The notes beneath the pieces are model-generated. The model made no database searches and was not told the origin of the DNA. It saw only the letters and a program-made list of their open reading frames with translations. This document shows, piece after piece, positions 1 to 42,985 of a DNA stretch of 64,000 bases; the first letter of the stretch is position 1; every line of letters begins with the position of its first letter. Source of the DNA: Rhipicephalus microplus (Eukaryota > Arthropoda > Arachnida > Ixodida > Ixodidae); NCBI RefSeq assembly GCF_043290135.1, contig NC_134704.1:12964001-13028000 (forward strand). The letters are read 5' to 3'. A program made the position numbers and the translations under genes.

Positions 1-1341
1 GTGGGCACAGAGTAGGTTAAACTCCCGTTGGTTACAACATTCAGTTACGTGCACTGCGACACAACAGGTGAGTAGGGCTTGGCCGCCATTTTTCAAAATT
101 CCTTGACTAGCGCTCCTATTGGTCCGCGGTGACCGATTCGGCGGCAGACGCCGCAAAAATCGGTTCGAGAGCGATCGGCGCGGAGAGGGCTCTTTCGGCG
201 GATCTCGCCGCCGCCGAACCGGATTCGGAGCACTTTCGGCAGCCGGAATGCTCAGTGTGAACGCGGCCTAACTCCGCTCCTACTGGGCGGATTCTTAGAA
301 ATTTTGCGGCGTTGATTTCGTGAGGCAATAATCTCTTTTAGTGAATCCATTTCATGGCTACTTAAAAAAGCGTTTCAAGGCCCCTTTAAAGTGGATCTGG
401 TGGAATGTGGAGTTAAAGAAGACATCTTTAAACACAGGTTTACTAACATTTTGGCAGCTGACCATGCCCTTGTTAGTGTCTGTACATGCATGTGAGTACA
501 CAATACTTTTGTTAATTATGTTTCTTGTGCATCCTTTTTTATACTCTGTGCCACGGACTTAAGTTTCATCGTTTGCTAGCGATCTTAAAAGTTTTTTCAC
601 TCACCTATTCTTCACCTTCTTCTATAACATGTTTAGTGGTCACTCGCTCGTAATTTGTGTGTGCCACGGTTTTCAAAAACTGCTACATGAGTCACGAGAC
701 TGACAGCTGCTAAAATATGTTTGCCGGAAGACTTACATATGTGATAAAAAAAAGATTCCAGTAGTTCTTCGACATGCATACCCTTTATATATATTGTAGC
801 CGTGATTCTGGCGAAGTTGCTGTTTTTAAACGGTGTGGGATCACATGGCCTAATGTTAAAATTAATGGGAGCGGGCGAGGTCCATCATGCTGGTAATAAT
901 TTGCACACGTTGTCACCCGCTGTAGAATGAGTGCGTCCACTTCTTGGTCATGGATGAGTAATCAGGCTTCTTTTGCCTTGTACTGACCAAATAGAAGCCT
1001 TCAAGTTTAAGTTCCCAGCATGTATTTATTGCTGACTTCGAACGTCCCGCTTATAGGTCTCACCATGAAGCTTGCTTCCGGGAGGGATCTCCGCTCGGCA
1101 AAACATTTTCAAAAGCACGCACTTATGCGCTCGTGCCCGTCCGTGTGCAGAAGCAGCAACAGCGGTATTAAGGCAGAGGAGCGCGCTCATTCCTAAGGCT
1201 TTTCGGCAAATCCAATCCTCTCTTCTCTCCCCCACTGCTTCTGCCTTCGGGATTAGCCCTTCGACGTAGCGAGTGCCCGATGACGACGGTGTACGTCGGG
1301 AGGCCACAGACAGAGCAGCCGCGTCCTGGTAAGTAGATCTG
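1..1341. other. Region upstream of the ASB gene; no gene recognised
   Basis: GC-rich and CpG-rich from about 100 to 300, with an inverted CCAAT (ATTGG near 118), then AT-rich. I see no TATA box, no recognisable protein and no mobile element. A good splice-donor-like string (GGTAAGTAG) lies at 1328-1336, just before the ASB start; its meaning is unclear. Confidence 0.4.
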
Positions 1342-2331
1342 ATGGGCGGTACAGCGTCGACGACGCGGTCGGCACTCGCCGGCTGGCTGCCGTCTCGCCG
1401 ACGAACGCGGCGCCGAAACAAGGACCCCATCGTCCTCGCGTTTCGGACCCACACGTGTCACACCAGTATGGACTCCTTCCTCGCCGTCAATTCCGACCAC
1501 ACCAACAACACGCTTCGCAAGCATCGCGCCACGGCCATCGAAACCTACCTCGCTTGTACGCTGGCGAGCCACGATGCCTTGACAATGGAGCGAAGCCTGG
1601 ACCTGCTGCTCACGTGTCCCGCCTGCATGAGTGAGCTATGCACCCTGACGGCGGCCAAGAGCGAAGCTCTGTTCAGGCTGGTCTTGTTCAGCTTCTACAC
1701 GCCGCCATCTGCGCCGCTGCACGTTCCCTACACGACCACGTTCGAGGCAGTGCTCAAACACGCCGTGAAGTCGTACTTGCCTTGCTTCTACGGTGGCCTC
1801 TGCGGCCTGGTCGACTTCCCGTGCGTAAACCTCGGCCTCTGCGGCTGTATTTTGCGACCGCTGTACACGGCCATCTACTACAGCAATCTGGAACTGCTCA
1901 AGCTGCTTCTGCGCTACGGCGCCGAGGTGCAGCCCCGGGATGCGTGCCGCTGCGGTGACCGATACCTCGTGCACCCGCTTATCAGGGTGTACGAGTCCAT
2001 CAGCGCCACTCGCTGGCATCCTGCTATACTGGCCAAGGACAATGCTCACCCGACAGACTTCGTACGGTGCCACCAACTTGCGGTGCTTGTGGTCCCAGCC
2101 GACTTGGCTGTCCTCAGCGAGGCTTGTCTCAGTTTTGCTCGCCTCGTTATCCCCGCCGATCAGTTCGACTCTTTGCTTCGAGTTAAAGGCAGCCTGCAGC
2201 ATTTGTGTAGACTGAAACTGAGAGCTTGGCTGTCCAGACTCCGAGCGATGCCGGTAGGGGTGGAACGCCTACCCCTGCCGCGGTCGTTGCAGAGGTACGT
2301 CTTGTACGAGGACTTCGAAGAATGCTTATGA
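1342..2331 (+). CDS. Ankyrin repeat and SOCS box (ASB-family) protein, apparently intronless
   Basis: A 329-residue frame that looks like a host gene. Residues about 171-200 form one clear ankyrin-type helix pair (PLYTAIYYSNLELLKLLL, then RYGAEV). Residues about 284-322 read as a SOCS box: a BC-box-like LQHLCRLKLRAWL followed by a Cul5-box-like LPLPRSLQRYVLY. In ASB proteins this box recruits elongin B/C and cullin-5, so the protein is probably a substrate receptor of a ubiquitin ligase; its substrate cannot be inferred. One visible ankyrin repeat and the short length recall ASB17-type members. The start is uncertain: Met43 (codon at 1468) follows an Arg-rich, low-complexity stretch and is a good alternative. 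The stop is TGA at 2329-2331. No intron is visible, and frames on the other strand here are shadows. Confidence 0.75.
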   Translation: MGGTASTTRSALAGWLPSRRRTRRRNKDPIVLAFRTHTCHTSMDSFLAVNSDHTNNTLRKHRATAIETYLACTLASHDALTMERSLDLLLTCPACMSELCTLTAAKSEALFRLVLFSFYTPPSAPLHVPYTTTFEAVLKHAVKSYLPCFYGGLCGLVDFPCVNLGLCGCILRPLYTAIYYSNLELLKLLLRYGAEVQPRDACRCGDRYLVHPLIRVYESISATRWHPAILAKDNAHPTDFVRCHQLAVLVVPADLAVLSEACLSFARLVIPADQFDSLLRVKGSLQHLCRLKLRAWLSRLRAMPVGVERLPLPRSLQRYVLYEDFEECL

Positions 2332-2683
2332 ATGTGTAAACGCTGACTAAAGTTTTCTTTTTAAACCTAATGTTGAACCGTATTATTTGTAACCACTGGA
2401 TTTTCGTTCAACGTGTCGGGTGCCGAACAAAAATGTTGCATGTGATTCGCTAAGCATATTATGAGATGAGAAACCGAAAGCGATTCTTTTGCGAGGCTGT
2501 TACAAAGGCGCACCGCATAGTGGTGTTGTCTAGGTTTGTAATTAAGGAAAGGTTGCTCGCGGTTATTCACCCCTAAAATTGGCAGATTCCGCGTACAGTG
2601 GCAATCAATGATATGCGAAGCACGAATGAGAAAGGTTATGTCATTTTAAAATCAGCACAACGTTACGAGGTGAAGGTAAATGA
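2332..2683. other. ASB 3' flank; nothing recognised
   Basis: AT-rich sequence after the ASB stop. I see no clear AATAAA signal in the first 100 bases and no repeat or ORF with support. Confidence 0.3.
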
Positions 2684-2949
2684 TGATGTGTATGACTTCC
2701 GTGTCATGATTATAATGTTTGGATGTGTCGCTTACCTTCGTCATCTATTCACGTCACGTGATACCAAATGAAGCTAGCGAAACGAGCGCGAGCACGCTAT
2801 GAGCGTGGTATGTTGTCATGTTCTTACATGACACGCGTGTCAGAATTATTATGTTGGAACCAGTCATATACTTTCGTCATCCATTGACGTCACGTATCGC
2901 CAAATTCGGTATATGTGGAGCCAGCAAAACGGCCGCGAGCGCATCATGA
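2684..2949. repeat. Degenerate ~150-bp satellite, left part
   Basis: Two tandem units share the order: CATGACACG element, TCATGATTAT, TTCGTCATC, a CACGTCACG-like core, ATACCAAAT, GAAGCTAGCGAAACG and CGAGCGCATCATGA. TTCGTCATC recurs near 2737 and 2872. The second unit stops abruptly after GCATCATGA at about 2949; the same array resumes near 4725. Confidence 0.75.
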
Positions 2950-4724
2950 AGGGTCCAATACATATATATGCTCCAATGTAGCGTTGACGCGCGCGCACGC
3001 TGGGCGCAGCGGCGCTACCTTAGCAAAACGCGAGCACTCTATAGACGAGAGCACGCCTATCTCGAACTCAGGCGCCTTCGGTGGTATACCCTCGCTCCCA
3101 GAGACACCATAATTTGTTTGCAACTGCCAAGGCGCGCCTCGCTAGCATAAAATGCAGTGGCTCTGGGAGTTTCAAATGCGAAATAACGCCTGTTCACGCT
3201 GCGCCTGCTTATAAAATGTCATCTGGATACCACTGCGCTATCATCTGATGTGACAACCAGCGCAAGAAGAAGAGATTGCTAAGCACTGCCTGTGAAGTTC
3301 ACAGCGCATCGCGGGAATCGTGCCGGTGCGGTGTTTTGCGATTGCACAGACTTCCGTCCGCAACGAAAAACGCCGAGCTCCACCGCCCTAGGATAAAATC
3401 GCAATCAGCAGGAAAAACTACGAGCCCTGTGAGGTGAACGAGTAAGTAAACTTATTGTGAATATTCAAGCGCGACTCCAGCTGTTTCACTTTACAGCAGC
3501 GATTTGCGTGCAGTATGCCTGTAGTATGAGGCACAAAACTATTGCCGTACTCTTTCGCGGGCCGCATGTCAATAATAGGATATACGTATTGCCCCGCCGC
3601 GGTGGTTTAGTGGCTAAGGTACTCGGCTGCTGACCCGCAGGTCGCGGGTTCGAATCCCGGCTGCGGCGGCTGCATTTCCGATGGAGGCGGAAATGGTGTG
3701 GGCCCGTGTGCTCAGATTTGGGTGCACGTTAAAGAACCCCAGCCACACATCAATCAATCGGCATATACGTATTACGACTCACGCGTCGATGCACGCACCG
3801 CGCATGTTTAGTACAACCGTAACGGCCCTTCTATCGCGATGCGTAAACGGCGCGGAAAGCATGACTTTCGACCCGGTCGAACTGCGACATGCCTTGACTG
3901 TCACTAGGCGAATCTACATGCGATTTCGGCTGGCGTCACCGTAGCATTTTAAAATCTTGTTCTGCCTGGCACTTTTGCACCGCGCGTGTGTTCCGAGTGC
4001 CCAGCAGGATTGGCAATCGATACACATGCGGTGCATGAGCGTAAGTTGGAACCAGATTCTACCGGTATACGTTGACGCCGGCTCAACAGCACGAATTCTG
4101 CCTTGTCACAGCCAAGGCACGCCGCAGTTCGACTGAGTCGAACTCCGGCGTTTCTTTTAAACGCAGTAGTATACGTACCTGATGAAGCTGCTTCCGTAGT
4201 CTGCAATGCACGTGCTCAGACATTCCGGACTGTCGAGGAAGGTCTCCTCGACGTTTCACACGACATCAGCATAAACTTCCAGCACAGGAACAGCGCGAAA
4301 CATGCTTACAGCCGGACTCGAATTGTGAAGTTTCGCGTTTGGTTTGCAGAGCGTTTGCTCGCCTGGCAGTTGAAAGTGTTGCTTCGCTGCGCTTGCAACA
4401 GATGGCATCACGTGCTTTTCAATATGGCAGCAAGCACTGAGCTCGCTGTGTTCTGGTGTATAGTCTGATGTCAGGCGCGGCCCGACGGTAACCGGTACGA
4501 AATTTCGCACCGATGCGTTACCCAGACAACACCGCGCCTCCCACTTTTCGTGACGGAGGGACGCCGGTCGCGCTGAAACGCGCATGCGTCATAGCAATGC
4601 AGCGTGGCGCACGCCTGTGAGTATATGGCAGGACCAGCGCTTGGCGTCGCAACGCTGGCGTGCCGCGTCGAAATGAACGCCGGCGAGCACGCGCACCGCG
4701 TCACGTCGAAATGTCTTGGCGCCT
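2950..4724. other. Insertion that splits the ~150-bp satellite
   Basis: About 1.8 kb with no satellite similarity, lying between two halves of one satellite array. It carries a SINE with its own TSD (3591-3762). I recognise no coding domain, and the ends show only faint, unconvincing inverted similarity, so the class of the insertion is unknown. Confidence 0.5.
3591..3762 (+). mobile_element. Ruka-type tRNA-derived SINE, internally deleted, with TSD
   Basis: Begins with the tRNA-like head (GCCCCGCCGCGGTGG, A-box TAGTGGCTAAGG, B-box GGGTTCGAATCCC). It then follows the family body to GTTAAAGAACCCCAG and jumps directly to the 3' tail (CACACATCAATCAATC), missing the conserved middle (GGTGGTCGAAATTTC to GGGACGTTAAA). 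The 11-bp duplication ATATACGTATT flanks it at 3580-3590 and 3763-3773, so the deletion probably predates or accompanied insertion. Confidence 0.92.
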
Positions 4725-5400
4725 TGACTGTGGCATGTAGTCATACTCTCACGTGACACGTATCTCATGATTATCATGTTTGCACCAGTCACATAGCTTC
4801 GTCATCCATTGATGTCACGTAATACCAAATTCGGCATGTGTGAAGCTAGCGAAACAACCGCGAACGCATCATGAGTGTGGCATGTAGTCATGTTGTTACT
4901 AGACATGCATCTCACGTTTATCATGTTTTGCACTAGTATCATACCTCCGTCATCCATTCACGTCCCGTAATACCAAATTTGGTATAAGTGAAGCTAGCGA
5001 AACGGCCGCCAGCGCATCATTAGCGTGGCATGTAGTCATGTAGTTACATGACACGCAGCACATGATTATCATGTTTGCACCAGTCACGTACATACCTTCG
5101 TCATCCATTCACGTACCGTAATACCAAATTTGGTATATGTGACGCTAGCGAAACAGCCGCGAGTGCATCATGAGCTTGGCATGTAATCATGTTACATGAC
5201 ACGCATGTCATGATTTTCATGTTATGATTTGTCGCTTGTGTTCGCCATGCAATCATATCATACCATACCAGTTTTGCAACATGCCATGTGAACGAAATTA
5301 CCGCAAGAGCTGCAGGACCATGAAATGTAAATCATGACATTCATGGCATCCATGTCATGATTTTCATGTTATGAGTAGCCAAATATGTTCTTCATACAGT
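4725..5400. repeat. Degenerate ~150-bp satellite, right part
   Basis: Continues the array seen at 2684-2949, with CGTCATCC landmarks near 4797, 4946 and 5098 (period about 150). The last part (5200-5400) decays into shorter TCATGATTTTCATGTTATGA repeats before the GATA array. Confidence 0.75.
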
Positions 5401-5472
5401 CATGTTATGCCATTCCTAGTTTGGTGTCAATACCATTATCGAAACGGCCTAGAGAGCTAAAAGTCGCAGGCG

Positions 5473-5732
<260 letters not shown>

Positions 5733-6119
5733 CGCTCAAAGTCGCCGAAGTTCGCTAAGAAATGATTCGCATTTAAAAAAAAACGAGGCACTGCGAGAAG
5801 CCGAATCGTGTTTAATTAGAGGAGCACGCTGAGTGTCGCTCGCTGCAGCCGCGACGCCAGCTCGGTGGGTGCGCGCTTTCGCCAGCATAGTTGGCGCCGG
5901 CGTCAGCTACAGTGGGACGGGCTTCCCGTAAACTGCTTTTGCGTAAGCCAGTCGGATGCTCGCTATCTTCAAACTAGCCAAGAAGCTTCCGCGTTAGAAC
6001 GGCATGGGAGAAGGTTATGTGTTGATGAAGAAACGCCTACAGTACGAGCACTTCTCTGCTACATGCAATTCTCACGACATTACGCCGTCACACTAGCACT
6101 GGGTATCTCAAGGGCATAT

Positions 6120-6200
6120 ACAGATTTTTTTTTTGGGGGGGGGGGGGGGGTAGGTGCTAAAAGGTTTGGACCCTTCAACCCCCCCCCCCCCCGGTTACGC
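6120..6200. repeat. Poly-G / poly-C inverted tract
   Basis: A run of G (about 6136-6151) and a run of C (about 6180-6194) flank a short spacer, giving a G:C hairpin. Such G-runs recur beside the MITE-like repeat described at 6622, 30060 and 48834. Confidence 0.7.
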
Positions 6201-6440
6201 CTCTGGAATATTGCCGAATTTTGTGTACTCTTGATGAGCGCCGAATCCTGCATTTCTCGCAGAGTGGTGGTGAAATATTCTTGTGCAAAGGGCTTGAAGA
6301 AGCGCCTTCAGTTGTCGAAATGCAAATCGTCGTTGAAAATACATTTTCAAACTTTATTGACAAACTTGCGTGAGGTTTTCTGCGAGTACAGTAAGAAATG
6401 ACAATGAGCAAGATGGAAAACTGGGCTAGTTGGTGAGCAT

Positions 6441-6591
6441 TCATCGTGGTTAACAGCGCGAAACACCCGGACAGGAGCGATAGAAGGACACGGTACAGCG
6501 CTGTACGACAGCGCTGAAGGACACGGTACAGCGCTGTACCGTGTCCTTCTATCGCTCCTGTCCGGGTGTTTCGCGCTGTTAACCACGATGA
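6441..6591. repeat. Perfect 66-bp inverted repeat; minimal inverted dimer of a Penelope-like 3' end
   Basis: Positions 6441-6506 and 6526-6591 are exact reverse complements around a 19-bp spacer. The outer sequence (TTAACAGCGCGAAACAC, GGACAGGAGCGATAG, GGACACGGTACAGCGCTG) resembles the outer ends of the inverted dimer at 31874-32362. A direct repeat AAGAAATGACAATGA lies at 6393-6407 and 6591-6605, so a larger unit may have been inserted. Confidence 0.85.
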
Positions 6592-6621
6592 AGAAATGAC
6601 AATGACGGTACACAGATATGC

Positions 6622-6911
6622 GTGCGGCGGATCCAGAAGCGGGGTGGTAAGGACGATCGCCCCCTCCCCAAAGTCTGTGCCAACACACCTCCCCCCCCCC
6701 CTTCACTTCAGTGCCTGTAGTCAGTCCACCTCTTATCACCAATTAGGACAAATGAGTGAAACCACTGTGAGCACACATTAACAGTATTAATGCTATGGAG
6801 GGTGTTTTTTTTTTTTGCTAGTATAAACAAGAAAGTCACGACCACGCCCACCTCTACGGTGTTAGTTTAGGTGCCCCCTCATCCTAAAATGAGTGGCTGG
6901 GTCCGCCCCTG
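6622..6911 (+). mobile_element. hAT-like MITE, copy 1
   Basis: Ends are roughly inverted (left GCGGCGGATCCAG; right CTGGGTCCGCCCCTG). The interior holds CCCCTCCCCAAAGTCTGTG, a C-run, CACTGTGAGCACACATTA and a T-run. It aligns to 48834-49135 (other strand) and to the broken copy at 30060-30650. The CAGNGGCGGA-type termini resemble hAT transposon ends; no transposase is present and no convincing 8-bp TSD was found. Confidence 0.6.
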
Positions 6912-7729
6912 GCGTATTTCGATACCGATCGCTCGTGGGTGAAGATTGATATATGACAGGCTAACGTATGAGCCTCGTAGCCTGCAATAGAAGATGGGCT
7001 TCAGGACACTCGACTTGCGTGAGCGTGCATTGCGCATTCTGTTATCCAGACCAGGAATCGAGCCACGGCCTGAAAAGAGAGAGCACGACACGACCGATGT
7101 CAATTTTTTTTTTCCGACTCAGCCGTAAGCGCATGATTTCAGGTCTGCGACGATGTTATCTGTTCCGCCTTGTTCGACACTACATTATGTATTTTTTTAT
7201 CCTGTAGAATGTTGAAAATATCGCCTGTAGCAAAGCTCGATCGCTCGAATGAGCGGCCATGAAAAAATTTACACGCAGGACTGCCTAACAGATCAGTTTA
7301 CTGCATATTACAATTTATGGACTCTATAGCCGAGGTGTTGGCAATGCATATTCACTTGTAACGGATTTGAAAGATGGTATTGGTTTCGGGATGCAACGAA
7401 AATGCAATTCCTTGTTGTGCGTTTCGTCTCGCACATAAGAATATCTGGAAACTTAGTTCGCACAGCTCAGTGAAGCTTCGAGCTCTTCGCTACTTTTGCG
7501 TAACTTTTACAAGAAGGTGTTTAAATTATTGAAGTGCACATCATGTTCTGTCGGACGTTGAACAAAAAAAGATGGTTGTGTTTAGTTGAGTATCCCTACT
7601 TTTGAATCTCCTGGTCACCTAACGCTATACAGCACGAACACACATACGCACTCGGTCTATTTACAGGCTTTTCTTAATACCTCCATAAATGTTACATTGT
7701 ACATGTATTATAATGCGGCCAGCACTTAC
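6912..7729. other. 3' intron or intergenic DNA; nothing recognised
   Basis: Downstream of the last transporter exon found (7730-7778, minus strand). I searched the minus strand here for the missing TM12 exon and saw no convincing one. Confidence 0.3.
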
Positions 7730-39243
<31,514 letters not shown>

Positions 39244-41019
39244 AACGTTTGACTGCTTGGCCGAAACTATGCCCCGAATTGCTCGTCGATGCAGTTACGG
39301 AAAATCTGGCTCCTCTGGCCTGCGTGCAAAGAAAACAGCACATCACAAATTTGCGTGTAGTATTTCGCTTTGGATCAAGGAACGTGAAGCATCTACAGCT
39401 ACGCAGTGTAGCTGATAAGGATAACTGATTCCAAGGAGTAGGCAAGAACAGTGACTGAAGGGGGGAGGGGGGAGGGGGCAGCTACTCTCCTTGAACCCGA
39501 GTTCCTCGGCAGGGAGCCGGGGAACTTAGCCATTGTCTTATTAATATATACGTTTCTATATTAGGGGTGACGGGGAGGGGCAGTCGAAAGTATTGGGAGG
39601 GCTCCAGCCCCCCACCACCGTGCCCACCTTTAACGCCGCCCTTGGAACAAGCCCGTTCTGCGCTCCAGAATGTTTTCTCATGTGTGCGTGCGCGTGTGTG
39701 TGTTGGTTCGTTCGTTCGTTTGTTTGTTTGTTTGTTTGTTTGTTTGTTTGTTTGAGGAGGTTTAAAAGCGTAACAAAAACGAGGATATATCCGGGGATGG
39801 TGGAAAGTAACTCTCTGTAAAGAATTGTTCGTAACTTGTGTAATACTTAACTAATTTTAATGACCCGGCCGGAAAGCGTTTTGTTCCTTACGATGGGAGA
39901 ATTTATTACACATTTCAATTATGTTGTTGGAGGTGTCAATGACATGACCTCAACAAAAGTTGTTCAATACGTTATTCGATACACATTTCCCAGGAGACTG
40001 CGGGGTTGGGGCGTCGTGGTCCCCTAACAGTATACCTGCAAGGAGTCCTGACGCCTTTAAATGATCTAGATATCGCACAACATTGAAAACTTGTAGATGA
40101 ACTCGAAGAGCGAATTCCGCAAGTTGTCGCAAGCGCACCGCGTGAATATCTTCCGAAATGTGCCGTATAAACACCTCCGATTCCACAAAAAACAACAAGA
40201 AGACTATAATGGTGCATAATTTTAACGATGCGTAAGAATTCTCCGACTGTAAGGAACGAAGTACTTTTTTGTTTTATTGATATTGTTTATGTATTACAAA
40301 ACTTATAATAGATTATTATATATAGGAAGCGGCATTCCGTCCGTCCGTTTTATTGACGATGCTAGGTCCCACTCTTGCGCATGCAAGGAATTCATGATCC
40401 TCAAAGCTGTCACATTTTGTTTTTCTGCTTGCGATATGAGTGTTTTCAGACAACGGAGAGAAAACCCGCAGGTGTATATACGTGCGTGTAGTTAGTTTAA
40501 GTTATAAGAGGATGTAGATGGGCGAAATAGGTTTCGACAACAGGCAGCGCACGTCATGCAGCGGTGGTCGTGTGCATGAATTTATTGCAACAGGGGGCTG
40601 CAGCGAGCAGCAGCGATGTTATTTTCCTTCTGCCGTCGCGCCAACCCGTCACTCGCGGTGTGACGCTGCGCGATGGCCGCATGAAGCGCGCAGCTGGCAC
40701 GCATTCCTAGTCAGGGCACGTGTTCTCCGCCCTCCATACTTTCGCACCAAACATCGTTCACACATGAAACATCCGCGCCATCTTTCTTTTGTCATTTCGT
40801 AGCATGATTCCGGGGCCGAATCGTTGGACAAGCGTTCCTTGTAAAAACAAAAGCATATCACTAGGGAAGGTCGGCCGCCTTCACTAATGACATGTCAAGC
40901 CTGAGGATTGGCTCAAGTTTTCTCTCACGAAAAAAAATCTTGCCTAAGATGTATCTTGTGCACTCGGGCGCCGGTGTGGGTGCTTTGCCTTTCGCGCTAT
41001 TGGCGGACCTTGCTGAATT
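39244..41019. other. Region 5' of the MFS gene; likely contains its promoter
   Basis: Includes a G-rich stretch (39459-39480), a (GTTT)n tract at 39706-39754 and no recognised gene. I cannot place a transcription start. Confidence 0.35.
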
Positions 41020-41141
41020 CTGAGGGGTGTACTTAGATTTAGGTGCATGTTTAAGCACCCTCCTGTAGGTGGTCAGAATTTCCAGAGCCCCCCCACTACG
41101 GCGTCTCTCATTACCATATCGTAGTTTTGGGACGTTAAACC
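41020..41141 (+). mobile_element. Ruka-type SINE 3' part, diverged
   Basis: Follows the family body (GGTGGTCAGAATTTCCAGAG, CTACGGCGTCTCTCAT) to GGGACGTTAAACCCC, then runs straight into the CAA/CAG/AAG array. Confidence 0.85.
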
Positions 41142-41260
41142 CCAACAACAACAACAACAACAACAACAGCAGCAGCAGCAGCAGCAGCAGCAATAAGAAG
41201 AAGAAAAAGAAAAAGAAAATAATTAATAAGAATAATAGAATTAATAATAATAATAATAAT

Positions 41261-41293
<33 letters not shown>

Positions 41294-41335
41294 AAGAAGA
41301 AGAAGAAGAAGAAGAAGAAGAAGAAGAAGAAGATT
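41142..41335. repeat. Trinucleotide array (CAA)n(CAG)n(AAT)n(AAG)n
   Basis: Begins at the SINE tail and changes motif several times, ending in about 20 AAG copies. Long poly-residue frames here are artefacts. Confidence 0.97.
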
Positions 41336-41437
41336 GAGGGAGCCCCGCCCAACCTTACATAGTCCGTCCACATAGCTCCGCGAGGACTAGTAATCGCAAA
41401 CGCACCGCGTGTATATCGGGGTATATCCGCGTGTATA

Positions 41438-41556
41438 TCCGTCCGTCCATCCATCCATCCATCCATCCATCCATCCATCCATCCATCCATCCATCCATCC
41501 ATCCATCCATCCATCCATCCATCCATCCATCCATCCATCCATCCATCCATCCATCT
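41438..41556. repeat. (CATC)n microsatellite
   Basis: About 29 copies of CATC/ATCC. Confidence 0.98.
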
Positions 41557-41564
41557 ATCTGAGG

Positions 41565-41770
41565 TTTAAGGTACAGAAACCATGATATGGTTATGAAAGA
41601 CGCCGTCGTGCAGGGGTCTTTCGACCACCAGGGGTTTCGACCACCAGGTGCACCTAAATCCAAGTGCAACGGTCTCAAGCATTTCCACCTCCGTCCAAAA
41701 TGCGGCGCTGTAGACGAGGCCTCTCTGCTGTGGGCACGCTGCGGTGCGATGTTTTTCGGTCCCACGCATG
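41565..41770 (-). mobile_element. Degenerate SINE of Ruka-like body
   Basis: ACCATGATATGGTTATGAAA, GACGCCGTCGTG and TTTCGACCACC correspond to the family body, with a local duplication of TTCGACCACCAGG. The head is not recognisable. Confidence 0.6.
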
Positions 41771-42426
41771 TTTATGTGACTTTACGTTAGAATAATGCGT
41801 GTGACAAGACCGTCATAATATGCCCTATAACATCACCCGGCATTAATTTAAAAGGCTGCACTAGCGTGTGGGCATCTCTACACAAGCCGCAATCTGGGGC
41901 GTCCAATTACCTCCCGGGATCAGGCGAAGCCAGCCGACAGCCATATATCCTTTTATCTCGAGGGCAACATATGCAGAATGGCTAACGAAGAGCATTCGCC
42001 TGTGCGTAGCACGGGCCTCGTCAAAATCAGCCAGCTGTGTCTTCGTCAGAGCTAGAGGCCTTTTGTCTTCTTTTCTCTCTTTCTTTCTCCGTATTTTTTT
42101 CAAGTGAGGGGCAAGAGTACGGTCTGTAGCTCTGATTCTGTTTTTGCGTTGGTGCGTGGAATGACTTATTGTGTTTTCGTTCTGCATTGGCCTGGATTTT
42201 CTCACTTTGTCTTTTCTTTCTGTCTTTTTGTGTTTTTTTTTCTTTCTTGAAAACCCAGATGCTGCATAACGGTGTTTCCTGCTGCTGCCTACTGTGAGAG
42301 GCGTGAGACTTTTATCGAGCGTCCCCGGCTTGTAGTCTCACTCTATCCATAAAGCTTAATTGTACTGATGTGAAATAAATTTTAAAAAATCTCTAAACAA
42401 ATCTTGGACGTTGTGAATTTGTGTTG
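41771..42426. other. Unassigned region
   Basis: No supported gene. See rejected items for a short hydrophobic frame near 41890. Confidence 0.3.
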
Positions 42427-42985
42427 TTTCGTCGCATGTGGATAAATTCATTCCTGGGTGCACTCCTGAGCAAAAAGGTAAGTTTCGGCAAACCTTGAAT
42501 TTTTCTATTTTCTAATGTTTCGTCGAATTTGGATAAAGTTTCTTCGGAGTATATTTTGGACCAAAAATGTTTTTCAAATCTTGCATTGATTTTTTTGATT
42601 TTGCTATGTTTCGTCGCGTTCAGATAAAATTATTTCTGAGTATTTTTTCGGCCATAAACGCGTCCCTGCAAATCTTAGACAGGATTTTTAGATTTTTCGT
42701 TATTCCGTCACATTTGAATAAAATTATTTCTAGGCACATATTGGGCTAAGAAGAAATCCTATAGCGTTGAAAATCTTGGATTTTTCAATTTCCCAATGCT
42801 TTGCTGCACTTGTATATTATTTTTCGATAAATTCTCAACCCAAAAAGGTAAGCCAATGTTTCGTAGAATTTTGATAAATTATGCATTGTGTGTATTTTGG
42901 ATCATATAATTTTGACCAGAGTTTTACCTTCTCAGTGAAGAATGCTTCCAAACTTTGTTTCCTTAAAATGTAACGATTCATCGAA
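42427..42985. repeat. AT-rich degenerate tandem repeat, period ~95 bp
   Basis: About six diverged units. Each begins with a variant of TTTCGTCG, then GGATAAA, TTCTGAGTATATTTTGG, CCAAAAA and AAATCTTGGATTTTT. TTCGTCG-like landmarks fall near 42427, 42521, 42611, 42703, 42795 and 42867. Confidence 0.75.

Noticed and set aside
1636..2202. 188-codon frame on minus inside the ASB gene
   Set aside because: Shadow of the plus-strand gene; composition unlike a protein and no domain.
40861..41550. 229-codon minus-strand frame rich in Met-Asp-Gly-Trp and Phe/Leu
   Set aside because: Product of the CATC and AAG/CAG arrays joined by chance.
41861..42205. Minus frame with a short hydrophobic stretch (YMAVGWLRLIPGG)
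   Set aside because: Weak acceptor, no partner exons and no clear family; looks like part of a dispersed repeat.
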